This document shows, in pieces, positions 19,076 to 27,862 of a stretch of DNA of 57,011 bases. This DNA comes from Myxococcales bacterium. GTDB taxonomy: Bacteria > Myxococcota_A > Polyangia > Polyangiales > JAFGIB01. The translations under genes and the position numbers were made by a program. Position 1 is the stretch's first letter. Each line of letters starts with the position of its first letter. The notes under the pieces are model-generated. The model was given only the letters and a program-made list of their open reading frames with translations, searched no databases and was not told the DNA's origin. The stretch covers positions 1 through 57,011 of the forward strand of contig JAOUOP010000009.1 of NCBI GenBank assembly GCA_029880325.1, in the 5' to 3' direction.

Positions 19076-20302
19076 ATGGCAGACGCTGTAATCGTTTCCA
19101 CCGCCCGCACCGGCATCGGCAAGGCCTTCCGCGGCGCCTTCAACCTCACCCACGGCACCGCCATGGCCGCCCACGCCATCAAGCATGCGGTGGAGCGCGC
19201 CAAGGTCGACCCCGGCGAGGTCGAGGACTGCATCCTCGGCTGCGGCCTGCCCGAGGGCGCCACCGGCCACAACGTCGCCCGCAACGCCGCCGTGCGTGCC
19301 GGACTGCCGGTGACCACCGCCGGCACCACCATCAACCGCTTCTGCTCCTCGGGCCTGCAGGCCATCGCCTCGGCCGCCTCGCGCGTGATCGTGGAAAAGA
19401 CCCCGGTGCTGGTCGCTGGCGGCGTCGAGTCGATCAGCCTGGTCCAGAGCCAGCTCAACCTCAACCACTTCACCGGCACCCGCGTGCCCGGCGCCGACCC
19501 CATGGGTCCGGCGGCCTATGAAGACGGCTGGCTGATGCAGAACGCACCCGAGCTGTTCATGCCCATGATCGGCACCGCCGACGTGGTGGCCCAGCGCTAC
19601 AAGGTCTCGCGCGAGTCCCAGGACGAATACTCCCTGGAGAGCCAGAAGCGCACCGCCGCGGCCCAGGAAGCCGGCAAGTTCGACGACGAAATCGTGCCCA
19701 TGACCACCACCATGCAGGTGCGGGACAAGGCCACCGGCGCCGTCAGCTACCAGGAGGTCACGCTCTCCAAGGATGAAAGCAACCGCCCGGGCACCACGCT
19801 CGAGGGCCTTCAGGGTCTGCAACCGGTCAACAACACCCAGACCATCACCGCCGGCAACGCCAGCCAGCTCTCCGATGGCGCCAGCGCCTGCGTGGTCATG
19901 GACAGCAAGCTCGCCGAGCAGCGCGGCATCGAGCCCCTGGGCATCTTCCGCGGCTTCACGGTCTCGGGCCTGGCCGCCGACGAGATGGGCATCGGCCCGG
20001 TCTTCGCGGTGCCGCGGCTTCTGGATCGGGCCGGTATCAAGCTCGACGACGTGGACCTGTGGGAACTCAACGAGGCCTTCGCCGTGCAGGTCGTCTACTG
20101 CCGCGACAAGCTCGGCATCCCCGGCGACAAGCTCAACGTCAACGGCGGTGCCATCTCCATCGGTCACCCCTACGGCATGAGCGGCTCGCGCATGGTCGGC
20201 CACGCCCTGATCGAGGGCAAGCGCCGCGGCGCCAAGTACGTCGTGTGCACCATGTGCGTCGGCGGCGGCATGGGTGCCGCGGGCCTCTTCGAGGTCGCCT
20301 GA
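19076..20302 (+). CDS. acetyl-CoA C-acyltransferase (thiolase)
   Basis: A 408-residue thiolase. The start at 19076 has GAGGAGAG a few bases upstream. The acyl-accepting cysteine lies in [10 protein letters not shown], the conserved NEAFA motif is present, the histidine is in [14 protein letters not shown], and the second cysteine is in the late CVGGGMGAA. All catalytic residues are intact. It either cleaves 3-ketoacyl-CoA (beta-oxidation) or condenses acetyl-CoA; the sequence resembles FadA-type acyltransferases. It ends before a strong terminator, so it is a single-gene unit. Acyl-CoA-related genes follow downstream. Confidence 0.92.
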   Translation: MADAVIVSTARTGIGKAFRGAFNLTHGTAMAAHAIKHAVERAKVDPGEVEDCILGCGLPEGATGHNVARNAAVRAGLPVTTAGTTINRFCSSGLQAIASAASRVIVEKTPVLVAGGVESISLVQSQLNLNHFTGTRVPGADPMGPAAYEDGWLMQNAPELFMPMIGTADVVAQRYKVSRESQDEYSLESQKRTAAAQEAGKFDDEIVPMTTTMQVRDKATGAVSYQEVTLSKDESNRPGTTLEGLQGLQPVNNTQTITAGNASQLSDGASACVVMDSKLAEQRGIEPLGIFRGFTVSGLAADEMGIGPVFAVPRLLDRAGIKLDDVDLWELNEAFAVQVVYCRDKLGIPGDKLNVNGGAISIGHPYGMSGSRMVGHALIEGKRRGAKYVVCTMCVGGGMGAAGLFEVA

Positions 20303-20313
20303 GTCAATTGCCC

Positions 20314-20358
20314 GCGCGGGCGGCGCCGGAGCTGACCGGCGCCGCCCGCGCTGTTTTT
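20314..20358 (+). terminator. intrinsic terminator after thiolase gene
   Basis: A perfect 16-bp GC-rich stem (20314-20329 and 20336-20351) with a 6-nt loop AGCTGA is followed by TG and five T residues. It starts 11 nt after the thiolase stop codon and is the clearest factor-independent terminator in the window. Confidence 0.9.
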
Positions 20359-20403
20359 CACAAAACAGTCAGCCTTGACTGTTTCTTGTGGGTGACGTAA
20401 TTT
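20359..20403 (+). promoter_or_regulatory. sigma70-like promoter overlapping an inverted repeat
   Basis: TTGACT (20375-20380) and TAATTT (20398-20403) are separated by 17 nt, a good vegetative promoter shape and unusually AT-rich for this DNA. An inverted repeat with arms CACAAAACAGTCA (20359-20371) and TGACTGTTTCTTGTG (20376-20390, one extra base) covers the -35 box. This suggests an operator at which a repressor could block polymerase. The target is the diiron protein gene at 20465, probably with tesB behind it. Confidence 0.65.
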
Positions 20404-20464
20404 GGGGGTCTGCTGCAGTGGAGGTGCGCGTGTTGCGGCGCTTCGCGAAAGCCGGAGGTCACCC

Positions 20465-21523
20465 ATGGCAAAGTTCCTTGAGCCCCACCGCCGCCCGCTG
20501 GGCGGCTTCGAGATCATCGACGTAGTCGAGGAGAGCGACGTCGAGGCCATCCGCAGCCGGCTCGACGTGCCCTGCCCCACGGCCGTGCGTTGGAACGACT
20601 GGGACTACGGCAGCACCGTGGCCGAGCTGCGTGCCCTCTACGACAAGGGCAAGCAGCATCAATGGGACGCCTCCCACGAACTCGACTGGGAGCTTCCGCT
20701 GACCCGGGACGTGTGGATCGGCGACCCCAACGCATCGATATTGGCCAGCACCTGCAAGCAGCTTGGGGGTGACGAAAAGGCGGTCAAGGCCGCCCTCTTC
20801 GACGAGGTCAACTACGTGCTGTCGCAGCTCCTGCACGGCGAGCAGGCGGCGCTGCAGCTCTGCGGTCAGCTCACCAACATCTGCCCCGAGACCGACGAAA
20901 AGCTCTACGCCGCCCAGCAGGCGGCCGACGAGGCGCGCCACACCGAGGTCTTCGCCCGCTTCCTGGCGGAAAAATTCGGCACGCTCTACCCGGTGAGCCC
21001 CGTGATCAAGACCCTGCTCGACGAGCTGCTGAGCGCCGAAGGCTTCCACAAGAAGACCCTGGGCATGCAAACGCTCTTCGAAGGCGTGGCCATGGGCATC
21101 TTCAGCGGCCTGCGCGCGAGCATGAGCCATCCGCTCTTGGTCGAGATGATCCGACGGGTGGAGCTGGACGAATCACGCCACGCGGCCTTTGGCGTCTTGA
21201 CCATGCGCAGGGTGATGGGCGAAATCGACGAAGCCGAACGCGCCGAGCTCGAGGACTGGGCCCTTTCCATCCTGGAGACCTTGAACGCCGCCCAGCAGAT
21301 GCACATGCTGCGGATCTTGGGGCCCAAGTACGGCATCGACGCCGAGCGGCTGACCAAGCGCATCGTGGCCATGCCCGAGTTTCCGCTGTTCAACTCCATG
21401 GTCTACATGCACACGGTCATTCCGAACCTGCAGCGCCTGGGCCTGATCACCGAACGCACCGAGAGCAAATACCGCGCCGTGGGGCTGATGTCCGACATCC
21501 GCGGCGAGCCATCCGCAAACTAA
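20465..21523 (+). CDS. ferritin-like diiron protein (RNR-R2-like fold)
   Basis: A 352-residue, mostly helical protein. Two iron-binding helix motifs are visible: an upstream Glu in LLHGEQAAL followed by ADEARHTEVF, and a later VELDESRHAAFG, giving the paired DE-x-RH pattern of R2-like and AurF-like diiron proteins. The start at 20465 follows GGAGG. The substrate is unknown; oxidation or desaturation of a lipid-like substrate is a reasonable guess given the thiolase before it and the acyl-CoA thioesterase after it, but it is only inference. The gene has its own promoter with a possible operator. Confidence 0.75.
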   Translation: MAKFLEPHRRPLGGFEIIDVVEESDVEAIRSRLDVPCPTAVRWNDWDYGSTVAELRALYDKGKQHQWDASHELDWELPLTRDVWIGDPNASILASTCKQLGGDEKAVKAALFDEVNYVLSQLLHGEQAALQLCGQLTNICPETDEKLYAAQQAADEARHTEVFARFLAEKFGTLYPVSPVIKTLLDELLSAEGFHKKTLGMQTLFEGVAMGIFSGLRASMSHPLLVEMIRRVELDESRHAAFGVLTMRRVMGEIDEAERAELEDWALSILETLNAAQQMHMLRILGPKYGIDAERLTKRIVAMPEFPLFNSMVYMHTVIPNLQRLGLITERTESKYRAVGLMSDIRGEPSAN

Positions 21524-21575
21524 AGGGCCGATTGGCGGACATGACCGCAGGCGGCCGGGAGAGCCAGGGGACCCG

Positions 21576-22433
21576 ATGGATCCGCAAAACGCCGAACTGC
21601 TCGATTTGCTCGACCTCCAATCCGCCGACGAAGGCGTCTTTCTGGGCCCGCCGTCCCAGGACGGCTGGATAAGGGTCTTCGGCGGGCAGGTACTCGCCCA
21701 GGCCCTGGCCGCGGCCAGCTTCACCGTCGAGGACTGGGCCTGCCACTCGCTGCACGCCTATTTCCTGCGCCCGGGCAAGCCGGGGCGGCCCATCGAGTAC
21801 GAGGTCTCCTCCATGCGCGACGGCTCCACCATGGCCACGCGCAACGTGGTCGCGGTGCAGCGCGACGAGGTTAACTTGCAGATGGTGGCTTCGTTTCAGG
21901 CCGAAGCCCCCGGCGCCGAGCATCAAGTACAGATGCCCGACACGCCGCCGCCCGAGTCCTTCCCACCAGAGCCAGAGCGCATGGCCAAGCTGGCCGAAGG
22001 CGCCTCCGAGGAAATGAAAAAGCACCTGCTCAGGCGGCGACCGCTGGAGTCCATCCGCGTCGATCCCGTGAGCTTCGGCGACACGGAAAAACGCACGGCC
22101 CCGACCCGCACCTGGATGCGCACGCGCGGCGAGCTCATCGACGACCCGAACCTGCACCGCTGCGTCTTGGCCTACGCCTCGGACATGGGCGCGCTCGAAC
22201 CCTGCCTGCGCGCCATCGGCGGCGGCTTCGGCGATTCATCGCTGCAGGTGGCCAGCCTCGACCACGCCATCTGGTTTCACCGACCCTTCCGCATCGACGA
22301 CTGGCTGCTCTTCGTCTTCGACAGCGCCAGCGTGGCGGCAGGGCGCGGCTTGACCCACGGTCAGGTCTTCGACCGCCAGGGACGGCTGGTGGCATCGATC
22401 GCCCAGGAAGGGCTGATGCGCGGCCGGGACTAG
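21576..22433 (+). CDS. tesB: acyl-CoA thioesterase II
   Basis: A 285-residue double-hotdog thioesterase. The first hotdog begins at about residue 20 (FGGQVLAQALAAA, HSLHAYFLRPG) and the second ends with ASLDHAIWFHRPFR, GRGLTHGQVFDRQGRLVASIAQEGLMR, the C-terminal signature of TesB. The catalytic Asp (YASDMGAL), a Thr in RGLTHG and a Gln in IAQEGL are all present. It hydrolyses medium- to long-chain acyl-CoA. It follows the diiron gene by 52 bp on the same strand and is convergent with the SDR gene (12 bp between stops). Confidence 0.92.
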   Translation: MDPQNAELLDLLDLQSADEGVFLGPPSQDGWIRVFGGQVLAQALAAASFTVEDWACHSLHAYFLRPGKPGRPIEYEVSSMRDGSTMATRNVVAVQRDEVNLQMVASFQAEAPGAEHQVQMPDTPPPESFPPEPERMAKLAEGASEEMKKHLLRRRPLESIRVDPVSFGDTEKRTAPTRTWMRTRGELIDDPNLHRCVLAYASDMGALEPCLRAIGGGFGDSSLQVASLDHAIWFHRPFRIDDWLLFVFDSASVAAGRGLTHGQVFDRQGRLVASIAQEGLMRGRD

Positions 22434-22445
22434 AGCGGAGTAGCC

Positions 22446-23270
22446 TCAGGCGCCGTTCTTCTGGGCGCGCTTTTCGATCTGGGCTTCGGCCCGATCGGTC
22501 ATGCGCCCGAAGACCTGCACCGCCGTCATCGGCATCAGGCGTTTGAAGGCGAAGAGGAACTTGGCGTCGGCACCGACGATCAGGCGCTTCTTGTTGCGCT
22601 TGATGCCCTTGATGATGGCGCTGGCGGCCTGGGCTGACGTGGTCATGGCGATGCGCTCGAAGTCGGCGACAAACTGACTGTCAAAGCCGGAGTTTTCGAG
22701 CAGGCCGGTCTTGATGCCGCCGGGGTGCACGCAGGTGACCTCGATATTCGAGCCGGCCAGCTCCTGGATCAGCGTGTCCGACAGCCCCGCCACCCCGTAC
22801 TTGGAGATGTTGTAGGGGCCGTTTCGGGGAAAGGGCATGGCCGCATTGATGCTGGAAATGTTGACGATGTGACCTTCCGGGCGCTGTCGCAGAAGCGGCA
22901 GAAATTCCTTCACGCCGTAGATCACACCCCAGAGGTCGACCCCGATCACCGCCTCCAGTTGCTCGTAGCTGTGCTCCTCGATGGTGCCGCGACTGGTAAT
23001 GCCAGCGTTGTTGATGATCAGATCCACCCCGCCGTGCTGCTCCAGGGCCTCCTGGGCGAAGCGGGCCACCTGCTCGCGCTTGGACACGTCCACGCCATGG
23101 CGGCTGACGCGCACCCCCTGGCAGCGGGCGACGGTGGCTTCGAGTCCGGCTTCGTTGAGGTCGCAGAGGGCGAGATTGCAGCCCTCGGCGGCCAGTTGAA
23201 TCGCCAGCTCCTGGCCGATGCCCGAGCTGGCACCCGTGATCGCGGCGACCTTGCCTTCGAGATTCTTCAT
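22446..23270 (-). CDS. short-chain dehydrogenase/reductase
   Basis: A 274-residue SDR. The cofactor loop TGASSGIG is at residues 12-19, NNAG near 88, and the catalytic Ser-Tyr-Lys set lies in NISSINAAM...YNISKYG. The C-terminal third carries a basic patch (IKRNKKRLIVGADAK) of the type seen in membrane-associated, lipid-acting SDRs such as acyl-dihydroxyacetone or long-chain ketone reductases. The exact substrate is unknown. AGGAGT precedes the ATG. Confidence 0.82.
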   Translation of the reverse strand: MKNLEGKVAAITGASSGIGQELAIQLAAEGCNLALCDLNEAGLEATVARCQGVRVSRHGVDVSKREQVARFAQEALEQHGGVDLIINNAGITSRGTIEEHSYEQLEAVIGVDLWGVIYGVKEFLPLLRQRPEGHIVNISSINAAMPFPRNGPYNISKYGVAGLSDTLIQELAGSNIEVTCVHPGGIKTGLLENSGFDSQFVADFERIAMTTSAQAASAIIKGIKRNKKRLIVGADAKFLFAFKRLMPMTAVQVFGRMTDRAEAQIEKRAQKNGA

Positions 23271-23382
23271 CGCACGACTCCTGTGGTGCCACCGCGAATC
23301 GCTCGGGGCCTCGGCGGGGCGGTGGCAGCGGCGGAAGTCTAGGTTGCCGGAGGCTTCGAAGGAAGCTCAATGTGGGTGAGCT

Positions 23383-24378
23383 TCAGCCCGAAACGTCGGC
23401 GAAGGCACGCTCGGCATGGGCCCCAAGGCGCGGGTCGCCGCGCTCGGCGACGGCGGCCAGCGCCCGCTCGCGCATTCGCGGCTCGGCCCGGTAGGTGGCG
23501 AGCGCGTCGATGGCCTGAAGCGCGCGGGCTTCGCTGGCGTCGCGGACCACCGACAGCAGAAAATCCCAGGCCCCGTCGCTGCGCATCAGGGCGATGGCCA
23601 GGTAGGCCAGGGTCTGGCGCTCGGGGCGCAGCTCCGCTTCGGCGGCGGTGCGCAGGATGGGCAGGGCGGCGGGGCGGCGCGACTCGCCCAGGGCCAGGAG
23701 CGCCGCTTCGGCCGTCTCGTCATCGCTGTGGTCAATGAAGCTGGCCACGAAGGGCAGGCAGCGCTCGGGGGCCAGCTCCAGAAGCCCGGCGAAGCAGGCG
23801 CCCAGGACGCGGGAGTCTTTTTCGCCGGCCAGCGCGCGCAGGCGCAGGAGCGGAACGCCCACCTCGGCATGGCCTGCGTAGGCGACGGCCTGGGCGGCGC
23901 CCATGCGCGCCATGGGTTCGGGGTCGGCGAGCAGGTCGGCCAGCTCCGTCACGGCATCGGGATAGCCACTGCGGACCAGGCCCGCGGCGCAAATGCCGCG
24001 CAGCTCCACGGCGGTGTCCTGGGTGCCGCCCCAAATCGGCTCGGGCTGCACGTGGCGGATGCCGCGCAGAAAGACCGCTTGGCCCGAGGTGCCCAGATGG
24101 TGCAGGGCGCGGGCCACGGCGGCCTTGGCCATGCAGCCCGGATCGCGCTTGACGGGCTGCTCCATGAAACGCTCGAAGGCCGCCTCGAGGGCTTGCTCGA
24201 AACCCGTGAGCTCGGCCTCGGCGATCAGACGGGCGGCGGCGGCGGCGAGTGGGCCGCGCTTGCTCCCCAGGGCCTTTTCGATTTTCGCGTGGGCCTCGGG
24301 CGTATCGGGCCCTGCGCGCAGGGCCCCGATCTCGGCGATACGCTCCTCGATGTCCGGGCGCCTGCTGGCCTTGGCCAT
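23383..24378 (-). CDS. HEAT-repeat protein
   Basis: A 331-residue all-helical protein with no signal peptide. Repeated pairs of helices of about 30-35 residues carry Ala/Leu patterns such as AAAARLIAEAEL, ELADLLADPEPMARMGAAQAVAYAG and AALLALGESRRPAALPILRTAAEAEL, typical of HEAT/PBS-lyase-like repeats. It is likely a scaffold for protein binding; the partner is unknown. It lies 60 bp after the lipoprotein gene on the same strand. Confidence 0.75.
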   Translation of the reverse strand: MAKASRRPDIEERIAEIGALRAGPDTPEAHAKIEKALGSKRGPLAAAAARLIAEAELTGFEQALEAAFERFMEQPVKRDPGCMAKAAVARALHHLGTSGQAVFLRGIRHVQPEPIWGGTQDTAVELRGICAAGLVRSGYPDAVTELADLLADPEPMARMGAAQAVAYAGHAEVGVPLLRLRALAGEKDSRVLGACFAGLLELAPERCLPFVASFIDHSDDETAEAALLALGESRRPAALPILRTAAEAELRPERQTLAYLAIALMRSDGAWDFLLSVVRDASEARALQAIDALATYRAEPRMRERALAAVAERGDPRLGAHAERAFADVSG

Positions 24379-24438
24379 GGAGCGGCATCAAAGCGCGCGG
24401 CGACCCGGAGCACAAGCCGGGGCGCCCGCGGACGCTCG

Positions 24439-25029
24439 CTACTCGGGGCCCACCACGCGACTGGCCTCGGCGCATACGGCATCCACGTCGGCGCAGACCG
24501 ACACCGTATCCATCGCGCGTGCGGCCTCTGCGATGCGATCGCCATCGAGGCCACGGCAGGACCAGTTCTCGGCGATATCGACGGCCAGATCGAGGTTCAC
24601 GTTGGCGCAGCCCTCGAACTCGGCGACGGTCGCATCGCAGCCGCGCAGGCGATCGACGCAGACCTCCACCGGCCCGGTGGCGGCCTGCACGGCGATGGGC
24701 TCGGGGAACAGGCCCATGCACTCCTCGAGCTGGCGCTCGCAGCCTTCCTCGCTACCTCCCAGCACGATCGCCGCGGGCAGACACGCGATGTAGGCGATGG
24801 CATCGAAGCTCACGTAGGTCTCGACGTAGCTGTCGAAGCTCTGGCAGACCTGCTCGAGATCGGGGTCCTGCAGACCCGAGACCCGAACCGACGCGAGCGG
24901 CGCATCGGCGCTGACCGAAGTGCTCGCGAGCTGCACCTGATAGCGAGGGCGCGGAGGTTCGTCGTCGCAGGCCGCGGTCGTCACCAGCGACAGCAGCGGC
25001 AGCAGTTGCAGTGCACGCGAATTGGCCAT
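24439..25029 (-). CDS. small Cys-containing lipoprotein, unknown
   Basis: A 196-residue protein with a clear lipoprotein signal (lipobox TAAC near residue 21, followed by DDE, which predicts an acidic +2 residue). About nine cysteines are spread over the mature part, including ECMGLF, CVDRLRGCDA and WSCRGLD, so disulfides are likely. I do not recognise a family. AGGAG lies just upstream of the ATG. Confidence 0.7.
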   Translation of the reverse strand: MANSRALQLLPLLSLVTTAACDDEPPRPRYQVQLASTSVSADAPLASVRVSGLQDPDLEQVCQSFDSYVETYVSFDAIAYIACLPAAIVLGGSEEGCERQLEECMGLFPEPIAVQAATGPVEVCVDRLRGCDATVAEFEGCANVNLDLAVDIAENWSCRGLDGDRIAEAARAMDTVSVCADVDAVCAEASRVVGPE

Positions 25030-25258
25030 GGACTCTCCTTCGGTGGCCGGGCCCAGAGCGGGCGCCGGCCCTTCGGCCCCCTCGTGTACCCCGGCAAAGG
25101 AAACGGTTCACGTGGGGGTGCTGCGGCCATGCCTTTGCCCCAGGCCCCCCCCTGGCAACGGGGTGATAGCCGCAAATCTTCCGGGATTGGGGCGTGCGAG
25201 CGGCGTGCATGGGCCACGACTCGAGAGGCCCGGTCTGATGTAGGCTTCGGACCAACCC

Positions 25259-26068
25259 ATGTGCACCATCCTCTACCTCTTCGGGGTGCATCCCGAGCTA
25301 CCGCTCATCGTCGCCGCCAACCGCGACGAAAACTACGCGCGTGCGGCGCGCCCTCCAGGACTGATCGACGGCACGCCGCGCGTGCTCGCCGGCAGCGACC
25401 TGCGCGCGGGCGGCACCTGGTTGGGGGTCAACGAAGACGGCATCGTCGTAGGCCTCACCAACCAGCGCACCCTTCGACTTCCGCGTGCCGATGCCCCCTC
25501 GCGCGGGGAAGTGGTCCTGCGGGCACTGCGGGCGCGCGGCATAGACGAAATCGTCGAACAGCTCCATACGCTCGAACCCGCCCGCTACAACGCCTTTAAC
25601 CTCCTGTTTGGAAACGCCGAGCGACTCCTGGCCGCCTACGTCAGACCCGAATTGGCTGAGGTCGAAATCGAAACTGTGGCGCCGGGCATCGGCGTCCTAC
25701 CCAACGACCGCATCGGCGCGCCGGGCTTCCCCAAAGCCGAGCGAGCCATCGAGCTTTCGCGACCGCGCGCGCAGGCGCCCTGGGGCGAACTATCAAAGCA
25801 TCTCGAAAGCATCCTCGCCGACCACAGCCTGGCGCCGCTCGAAGCGCTGCCCACACCGCCCCCCGACTCCCCCTTCACCCGCGAGCGCCTGCACGCCCAC
25901 TCCGCCATCTGCACGCACACCGAAAGCTACGGCACCTGCTCGGCCACCCTCATCGCCCTGGGCCCGGACCGGCTCCACAGCTACCTCCACGCCGACGGTC
26001 CGCCCTGCAGGGCGCGCTTCAGTGAATACAGCGACCAGCTTTGGCAGCCATCGCCTGGTGGCACCTGA
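25259..26068 (+). CDS. NRDE/TANGO2-family protein
   Basis: A 269-residue protein that begins MCTILYLF and carries VAANRDENYARAA at residues 18-30, the two hallmarks of the NRDE (TANGO2) family, in which Cys2 is thought to act as an N-terminal nucleophile. Further family-like parts are GGTWLGVNEDGIVVGLTN and the late THTESYGTCSATLI. The role of bacterial members is not settled; the eukaryotic homologue is linked to lipid and haem handling. A TAGGCT box ends 12 nt before the ATG, so the 5' leader may be only a few bases long. Confidence 0.85.
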   Translation: MCTILYLFGVHPELPLIVAANRDENYARAARPPGLIDGTPRVLAGSDLRAGGTWLGVNEDGIVVGLTNQRTLRLPRADAPSRGEVVLRALRARGIDEIVEQLHTLEPARYNAFNLLFGNAERLLAAYVRPELAEVEIETVAPGIGVLPNDRIGAPGFPKAERAIELSRPRAQAPWGELSKHLESILADHSLAPLEALPTPPPDSPFTRERLHAHSAICTHTESYGTCSATLIALGPDRLHSYLHADGPPCRARFSEYSDQLWQPSPGGT

Positions 26069-26150
26069 GCGGCCGGGGGACAGCTGACTCCTCCATCCGG
26101 CACGCAGCGGCGGTCGCGCTGACGCCATTCAGGCAGCCAATGGACGACCC

Positions 26151-26293
26151 GCCTCCGCAAGCTTCCGCCTCCGCAAGCTTCCAGGCCGCTTTCTCTCAGG
26201 CCTCCGCAGGCTTCCAGGCCGCTTTCTCCCCTCCGCAGGCTTCCAGGCTGCTTTCTCTCAGGCTGGCTGCTTTCTCTCAGGCTGCTTTCTCCC
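26151..26293. repeat. left RAYT-associated repeat array
   Basis: Five decaying copies of a unit of about 30 bp, CTCCGCARGCTTCCAGGCCGCTTTCTC, sit between the NRDE gene and the 3' end of the RAYT gene. Full copies begin near 26169, 26202 and 26231; two shorter ones lie at about 26263 and 26282. The reverse complement of the core (GAGAAAGCGGCCTGG) matches the core of the array on the other side of the transposase gene. The rest of this 465-bp gap (26069-26150 and 26294-26533) holds no gene that I can support; it has one short direct repeat CACGGAGTCACC at about 26349-26372. Confidence 0.8.
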
Positions 26294-26533
26294 AACCCGG
26301 CGCTTGGACGCCCAAAAGCCGAGCCCCTCGGGCCGTCGTGCGCGTGAACACGGAGTCACCCACGGAGTCACCCGCCCGCATCCATCTGGCGGCCGCCGGA
26401 ACCTGCCTCGGCTCATGCGCAGGTCGCACCGCTGCATGGCACCGTCGGCGGCGCCAGCGCCGATCGCGGCTCATGCTCTGGAGTCGCTGCTGTGTGCGGT
26501 AGGCCGCGCAGGCCCCAGAGTCCCGCTCTCGGC

Positions 26534-27610
26534 CTACGCCGCCTTCAAGATCGGCGGCGGGTAGGTGCCCTCCGGGAAGCGCACGTCGGGCTCGCCCGCC
26601 TGGTAGCGTCGGGAGCACTCCCAGTGGGCCGCCGACACCGACAGCCTCGCGGCCGCGTGCTCGGCACGTCGCTCGGGCTCACAGAAGACATAGGGCCGAC
26701 GGCTGCGAGCCAGCCGCGCGGGGCGGGTCTCGAAGGCCGCCAGCACCACCTTCTCGACCCCCAGCGGCGCGCCGCTTTTCTTGTGGCCCTTGGCCGCTTG
26801 CTTGGCCCGCAGCTGTTCGATCCAACTGTCGAGCGAGGCGCGGTAGGTCTCCCGATCCATGCCCTCGCAGCTCGGCGCCGCCGATAGCTTCAGCGTCACC
26901 GTCTCAAAGAATGGCGCGAGCTTCTCCGGATGGCGCGCCTTGTGCCACTTGGTGCGGTTGAGGAACTCGAAACCCAGCTCGTCGCTGTCGCCCAGGCCAT
27001 AGGCGAGGTTGAGGCCGGGCCACTCTTCGGGTTCGCTCACCAGGTTGGCCTTGCAGGGATTGTCGACGCTGTAGGCGATGCGGTCGGCCACCGAGGGGTC
27101 GTCGGTGATGGGCTCGGCGTCGTAGCGGCGGGCCCACAGCGGTCCGCGCTTTCCGGTCAGCAGGTTGATGTCGTCGGCGACGCGGGCCTTGAAGTAGGCC
27201 ATGAAGGCGGCGAGGTTTTTCTCCGTGGTCTGCACCACCAGGTGGATGTGGTTGCTCATGACCACCAGGGCGAAGACCTTGACCTTGCAGTGCTGCTGGG
27301 CGCGGCCGAGGGCACTGCCGATGAGGCCCCGAGCCATGCGCTTGGCGTCTTCGAACGTGAGCTTGGGCTGAAACGGGCCGCGGTTCGCATTGGAGCGCTC
27401 GACGAGCTTGGCCAGGCGCTTGTCGCAGTGGCGCTCGAGGGCCTTGATGGCGCGGCGGGCCTTGTGGTTGGGCGGCTGCAAGCCGCAACTGATGACCGGG
27501 TGTAGGAAAAAGCGCCCCTCGATCACGCGGCAGCTGACGAACCACAGGTGGGAATCGGACTCGACGCGCAGGGGGCGCGAGCGCTTGGGGGGCCTGGTCT
27601 CGACGCTCAT
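26534..27610 (-). CDS. RAYT-like Y1 (IS200-type) transposase
   Basis: A 358-residue protein starting at MSVETRPPKR; upstream in-frame sequence overlaps hrpB in a different strand and is not family-like. The HUH motif is NHIHLVVQ (H121, H123) and the catalytic tyrosine is Y180 in AYSVDNPCKANLV, as in REP-associated tyrosine transposases. RAYT-type proteins cut and rejoin single-stranded DNA at REP-like palindromic repeats. The protein is longer than usual, with about 130 extra residues after the catalytic part. Related repeat arrays flank it on both sides in opposite orientation, as expected for a RAYT with its own targets. All catalytic residues are intact. Confidence 0.85.
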   Translation of the reverse strand: MSVETRPPKRSRPLRVESDSHLWFVSCRVIEGRFFLHPVISCGLQPPNHKARRAIKALERHCDKRLAKLVERSNANRGPFQPKLTFEDAKRMARGLIGSALGRAQQHCKVKVFALVVMSNHIHLVVQTTEKNLAAFMAYFKARVADDINLLTGKRGPLWARRYDAEPITDDPSVADRIAYSVDNPCKANLVSEPEEWPGLNLAYGLGDSDELGFEFLNRTKWHKARHPEKLAPFFETVTLKLSAAPSCEGMDRETYRASLDSWIEQLRAKQAAKGHKKSGAPLGVEKVVLAAFETRPARLARSRRPYVFCEPERRAEHAAARLSVSAAHWECSRRYQAGEPDVRFPEGTYPPPILKAA

Positions 27611-27654
27611 GCAACGTGTATCGGCCAGCACCCGCGCCGGTTTCGCAAAATCTC

Positions 27655-27817
27655 GAGAAAAGCGGCCTGGCAGGTTTCGGAAGCAGGGCCGGGCGAAAAC
27701 GGCCTGGCAGGTTTTGGGAGGGTGGGTTTTGGGAGGGTGGAAGCAGGGCCGGGCGAAAACGGCCTGGCAGGTTTTGGGAGGCAGGTTTCGGGCGAAAACA
27801 GCCTGGCAGGTTTTGGG
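27655..27817. repeat. right RAYT-associated repeat array
   Basis: Four copies of a core GAAAACGGCCTGGCAGGTTTTGGG lie in the 252-bp gap between the divergent RAYT and hrpB genes, at about 27655, 27692, 27752 and 27792. Two of them sit in a perfect 43-bp direct repeat (27679-27721 and 27739-27781, period 60 bp). The first copy, GAGAAAAGCGGCCTGGCAG, closely matches the reverse complement of the left-array core. The two arrays therefore point toward each other across the transposase gene. Promoters for RAYT and hrpB must lie within or beside this array. Confidence 0.85.
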
Positions 27818-27862
27818 AGGGTGGGGGTAGGTTCGGGGTGGCGCTCTTGCTGCTCGGTGCCT

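Noticed and set aside
26151..27817. CRISPR array
   Set aside because: Repeats are decayed, differ in length and have no uniform spacers; no cas genes are nearby.
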